64,000 nt of DNA from Pinus tabuliformis (Eukaryota > Streptophyta > Pinopsida > Pinales > Pinaceae), in the NCBI GenBank assembly GCA_031772625.1, contig CM062817.1:952981705-953045704 (forward strand), read 5' to 3'. Position 1 is the first letter of the stretch; each line of letters starts with the position of its first letter. The notes beneath the pieces are model-generated. The model saw only the letters and a program-made list of their open reading frames with translations, made no database searches and was not told where the DNA came from. A program made the position numbers and the translations under genes. This document shows, in pieces, positions 59,915 to 64,000 of the stretch.

Positions 59915-61231
59915 CTAAAGACTATTTGTTGTCATAGTCGTTAAAGTTAAATCTTGATGTAGCATGCTTGTAAAATTCAACTTATATAGGCCTCCAACTC
60001 TTACTCCTGATGCAACTGGTTTCTCATGATCTAACAAATCATTTACAACACAGTAAGTTTTGAAAAAATCTACCTTTAAATTATGATCTGTAACCATGGA
60101 CAAATATAAAATTATTTCTAATCCTAGGGACATACATGACATTCTTGATGCACCTGATATTATCATTAGGTAGCCTCACAAGAATATCTCCATATGATTT
60201 AATCTGATATGCTCTGTCATCTCCCAGGTAGATGTTGGAACTATTGTTGGTCTCCTTGAAATTTTCATACCAATGTTTATTACATGTCATATTAGTGGAT
60301 GCTCCAGAATCCAAAAATCAAGTTCCAGCCTCATCAGAAAGGGCAACATCAGACAAAAATAATTTAAGATCATGATTAAGATCTTCACCAACAAAATGCC
60401 CTATAAGCCTCTTGTGTCTATGTTTGCTTTTATCCTTGTTTTGCTTATAGAAGTCTCTAGAAATATGACCAGTTCTTCCACAGTAAAAACACTTAATTCC
60501 TAAATCATTTTTGGTGGATGACATAACTTGAAATGGATTTTCTTGAGATGGACCACTGTTTTATGTCCTCCTCCTCATTTCCCTTTGAAGAACTTCTTCT
60601 TTGCCACTAATGCTAGATCTACATTCTCAGGGTTTATATTCTTATGTCTCTCTTCTTTATGCATCAAAATACCTATCAACTCTCCAAAGGAGTGATATTT
60701 CTCCCTTGCTGCAACCCCAGTATTGAATATCTAATAATCCTTTCTCATGCCATTTAGGGTAATTGTAATGATATCAGTGTTGGATACTTTCTCCCCTATG
60801 TCACCTAACTTGTCTTTCAGTTCTTTAATCTATGAGATGAATGCAGTAACAGATTCATTCTCTTCCATCCTAATGGAGAGAATCTTGCTCTTCAGAAACA
60901 ACACACAATTTTTATTTTTTGTTTCATACAAATCCTTGAGTGTCACCCAAATCTCATTGGAGGTTTTGTAGTCTTAGATATGAGGGATTATGATGTATTT
61001 TACTGACATCTTCAACAACACCTTCGCTTTATTTTCCCTCTTTTCCCAATCTTGAACTGATGTTGTTGTGGCACCACTGGTTGCAATCGACTTTGCTTCA
61101 TCTTTGTTTGCAATTTTCCATGCACTAGAACCCTTGAGCAATGTTTGCAACTTGAACTTCCAGTTGGCATAATTTGACCCATCGATCTTATTTCTCTCAT
61201 TAAGGTATGTCTCTACAATTTGATTATTCAT
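59915..61231 (-). pseudogene. gag and protease of C2
   Basis: Gag starts near 61231 (MNNQIVETYLNERNKIDGSN, NYANWKFKLQTLLKG). A zinc knuckle CFYCGRTGHISRDF (60318-60524) has lost its last Cys to Phe. The protease has MDSGASTNMTCNKHW (60081-60314). The gag-pre-integrase start is near 59915-60166. Several stops occur between 60525 and 60974. Confidence 0.82.
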
Positions 61232-61386
61232 TGTGACAAAATATTTTCAACAACGCCCTACATTTTAACTCATGAGCACCACTAGTAACTTGTGTGATCA
61301 ATATATCCATGACTCTAATAACAAATCCATTGATCCAATCAATAGATATAGTGATCCAACAATAGATCTATGGATCCACACCAGAT

Positions 61387-61491
61387 CCTCCAACAACTGA
61401 TCTACAAATCCAACACTAGATCCTCCAACAACCGATCTACGAATCCAACACCATATCCTCCAACAACCAATCTATGGATCCAAAACCATAT
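61387..61491. repeat. 35-bp minisatellite in leader of C2
   Basis: Three copies start CCTCCAACAAC at 61387, 61422 and 61457, each with GATCTA-like and ATCCAACAC words; more degenerate GATCTA/GATCCA words flank them. They lie between gag and the primer site. Confidence 0.85.
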
Positions 61492-62008
61492 CCACTCATC
61501 CAATGATCCAAAAACTAATCTACGGATTCATTCAACGGATCTACGGAAGAGTTTCACAAAAAGAAAAAAAAAATCACAGAAACAGTCATTTGTGCAGTCT
61601 TACCTCAGACACGGCACGCATGAGGACGTTTTCTCCAAGTCTCTCTGATCTGTGCAGTTTTTCTTCTTACTGCCTACGCAATTATACACAATTTTCCTTG
61701 AATAAAACTACGCAGTCTCCTCTCTATCCTCTGAAGCAAACACTTCATCTTTCACCTGAAAAAAATAGATCCTCAACTTGACTTGTACTCTTGATCCACT
61801 ACTACACTGATCTCTAATGGAGCCTCCTCTAATCCACACCATTATTCACTACTGCACAAATTTGTGAAAAAATATCTACACACCTGCATTCACTAGCAAA
61901 GGAGGCTTACTCGCTCTCCAATCTCAGCCACTAGGGCTCTCATCCACAAAGGATCAACTCACCATAGGCCCAACTCACACAAGGTTCCTTCTATACACTC
62001 TAATACTA

Positions 62009-62161
62009 AGATAAAAATGGGTAGACAAATTAGAAATGAAATTTGCAGCTCACAGGTGAGAAGAACTACACCTGAAGACTACCAAAACATTACTTCTCTC
62101 ACTCTATTGCATTATTCATCAAATCCAACTGTAAAATAAAATTTCTCCATTAATTTCAAGT
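62009..62161 (-). repeat. 5' LTR of C2
   Basis: 153 bp, shorter than its partner by an internal deletion of about 90 bp and by lack of a short duplication. The inner edge touches the primer site and the outer edge the CTTAT duplication. Confidence 0.8.
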
Positions 62162-62166
62162 CTTAT

Positions 62167-62283
62167 CATGGAGGAACTTAGTAGAATCCAAACAATATTA
62201 AATCCCTAGGAAATTGGTGGGTGAGGAGGCACACAAATCAAATTTGTTAAATTTAATAAAAGTCAATGCAACCTAAATAACAC
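62167..62283. repeat. remainder of third tandem unit, right of C2
   Basis: CATGGAGGAACTTAGTAGAA and the following AT-rich tail complete the unit interrupted at 56976. Confidence 0.8.
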
Positions 62284-62520
62284 ATAAGATCTGAAATAGA
62301 TGAACATAGCTCTTCGTAGAGCTTTTGTGAGTATATCTAGCACATGTTGCTCTATGGGAACTTGTTGTAGCATCACTACTCCAGACTGAACACAATATCT
62401 GATGAAAATGTATCTTATATATAGATATATATGTGTGTGTGTGTCAACCCGTCATGGAACACTAGATCCTCAGATAGTTTGATGCAACTCTTATCCTCAC
62501 AGCAGATACTGGCCCCGTTA
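62284..62520 (-). pseudogene. copia RNase H fragment with internal microsatellite
   Basis: Minus-strand text reads ICCEDKSCIKLSEDLVFHD (about 62500-62450) and, after a TATA/TGTG run at 62413-62444, CVQSGVVMLQQVPIEQHV and LDILTKALRRAMF. These are the copia RNase H C-terminal motifs. The run replaces the segment where SKHI..RYH is expected. It is a truncated copy unrelated in position to C2. Confidence 0.75.
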
Positions 62521-64000
62521 TTAGGTCCCTATAATACTAGTGTAGCCCCCTTATTGTTATTTTTGTGCCCCATAGAAGCCTAATATTGTTATTGTCATTC
62601 CCTTACATTATTATTGTTATGTAGGCTCTGATTATACTTTGATCCTTTACTCCTATATAACAAGGATCTCTTGTCATTTGAAACACCTAATAATTGTTCA
62701 TTTATGTAATCTAAATGAGGTTTCCCCCTCAAAAATGCTAATTTTCAAGTTGTTAATCTATATATCCTTCTATTTTTTTATTTGGTTTCATAACATTTGG
62801 AATCCGAGCTTTGGATTCTATGGTGTTGTTGCTTCAAACAGATCATCTTGTAATTTTCAATATAACGTTTTCTCTATGAGGCTTCAAGAGATGAAATTTC
62901 GATCACATGGAGCCAAAATATTGGTGAACTTCATGTAAACAATTTAGACCTTTTTTCACTATATTTTTTAAGATATGGTCAGAAGAAGTTATGGTTTTTA
63001 CATGATCTAGAATTCAATCTCAAACAAGACCAACGGTTGAAACAATGACATGTGGCATTCCATACAAGTTCGCTCTACTCAACCAATCCATAACTAGGTC
63101 ATTGTGGTATATTGGGCATAACTTTATATTGAGGAATCCAATGTCGGTTTAACTTATGGTGTCGGAAAGAATAATTGGAGGGATACCACAAGATGAAATT
63201 TTAGACCTTTGAGAGTTGAAATTATAGAGATACAACAATTTCAATATTAAGGTCTTAAAGGTAAGAAAAAGGCGTGTATTTTGTTTAAATTGCATAAATT
63301 TTGTTTGAAAAAATAGTTTGAAGTGATTTAAAGTGTAATGTCCCAAACTAGAGAGGCAATGAATATTAAATACATGCATGAAGCTACAAAAAAAGTTACA
63401 CATCCAAACACAAAATTCACACATGCAAATTATATATGAGTGAATCATTGAATAACAACCATAAATCTAAGTCATTTTATTAAAGTTCTAGCTAGAACTA
63501 AGTAAAATGGAGTGGAAGAATAAAACCTAGGATTGATAATGCAAGAATGCAATAGCCAGGTGAATATCTAAGAAAAAATCCAACTGAAATGGCTCAATCT
63601 ATCCCAACACACTACCCATAAAATTTTGTTGTTGTTGCTCAAGGTGAACTGTGATTTACGCTGTCAAATTTTCTCCAAAAATTCTACAACATTAACTGGA
63701 GGCTTCTCTCACCCAAATATACCAAGCCTAGAAAAATCATGAGCTAATTCTTGTTGACTCGAAAATCCCCTAAATGTGCAAATTACCCATAAAATAGTGT
63801 TGCTACTCATACTGTTGCTAGAGAAGAAACTGAAATTTTGGCCTCAATAAAGCCTAAATTGACATAAAATTGCAGTTATAGGCTCCTCTCCTATAACCTA
63901 GTAATACCATGATTTTTTTTATTATCCTAAATTCAAGGCAAAATCGAACCCATTATGGCCTGAATACTGCCCAAAAAATTCTATAAAATTAACTATTGGC
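62521..64000. other. unassigned right end
   Basis: No gene or repeat recognised. TGTAATGTCCCAAACTAG at about 63337 resembles an LTR start but has no partner here. Confidence 0.35.

Larger units (their letters stand above)
56977..62161 (-). mobile_element. Ty1/copia LTR retrotransposon C2
   Basis: A minus-strand copia element of 5.2 kb. The target duplication CTTAT lies at 56972-56976 and 62162-62166. Removing the element and one copy restores an uninterrupted repeat unit, which fixes the ends. On that basis the LTRs (56977-57241, 62009-62161) run AC...CT in element orientation, not TG...CA. The primer site TAGTATTAGAGTG abuts the 5' LTR, and a TTAAGGGGGAG polypurine tract abuts the 3' LTR. 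Gene order gag, protease, integrase, RT, RNase H is copia. All frames are broken. Confidence 0.88.

Noticed and set aside
25141-64000. CRISPR array, tRNA or rRNA genes
   Set aside because: The short tandem duplications lack the spacer-repeat pattern, and no cloverleaf or rRNA segment was recognised.
63337-64000. TGTAATGTCCCAAAC as an LTR start
   Set aside because: A common-looking LTR start, but no partner, primer site or coding sequence is visible in the remaining bases.

Overview
This window looks like heterochromatic or intergenic DNA from a large-genome vascular plant. It is AT-rich and packed with nested Ty3/gypsy and Ty1/copia LTR retrotransposons, all of them decayed. I found no intact single-copy host gene, rRNA or tRNA gene. 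The mix of elements (a Tat-like gypsy with an extra RNase H and an antisense gene, and a gypsy with about 4 kb LTRs) would fit a gymnosperm or another large plant genome, but the sequence alone does not fix the species.

Layout. (1) 1-1522 and 16578-24821 are two halves of one old minus-strand gypsy element (here G3). Its order is LTR, leader, gag, protease, a second gag-like region, RT, RNase H, integrase and a 3' sense ORF. (2) A younger minus-strand gypsy element (G2, 1523-16577) sits inside the 3' ORF of G3. Its LTRs are 3.7 and 4.2 kb, and each carries a long decayed protein-coding region in the sense direction. G2 also has an RNase H-like domain upstream of RT. (3) 24822-26297 is AT-rich spacer. 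(4) 26298-40701 is a complete plus-strand Tat-like gypsy element (G1) with 1008-bp LTRs. Its order is gag, protease, RT, RNase H, integrase and a second RNase H, followed by a gene on the opposite strand that appears to contain a spliceosomal intron. (5) 40702-46052 is spacer with unrecognised relic ORFs and short tandem duplications. (6) 46058-51345 is a minus-strand copia element (C1) with a perfect 5-bp target duplication and LTRs that differ by a 57-bp minisatellite. (7) 51351-56518 is mostly unrecognised sequence with a LINE-type RNase H scrap and several duplications. (8) 56519-62280 is a small tandem repeat array split by a second minus-strand copia element (C2, 56977-62161). (9) 62284-62520 is a copia RNase H scrap, and the rest to 64000 is unassigned.

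How the parts relate. Each retroelement would have made gag, protease, RT/RNase H and integrase for its own copy-and-paste cycle. All sense frames now carry stops, frameshifts or lost catalytic residues. The most unusual parts are the intron-containing antisense gene of G1, a GCGTATAC-rich module shared by the G1 LTR and the start of that antisense gene, and the protein gene carried inside the LTRs of G2. Nothing was searched against a database. Family names come from motifs and gene order; copy relationships come from direct comparison within the window.
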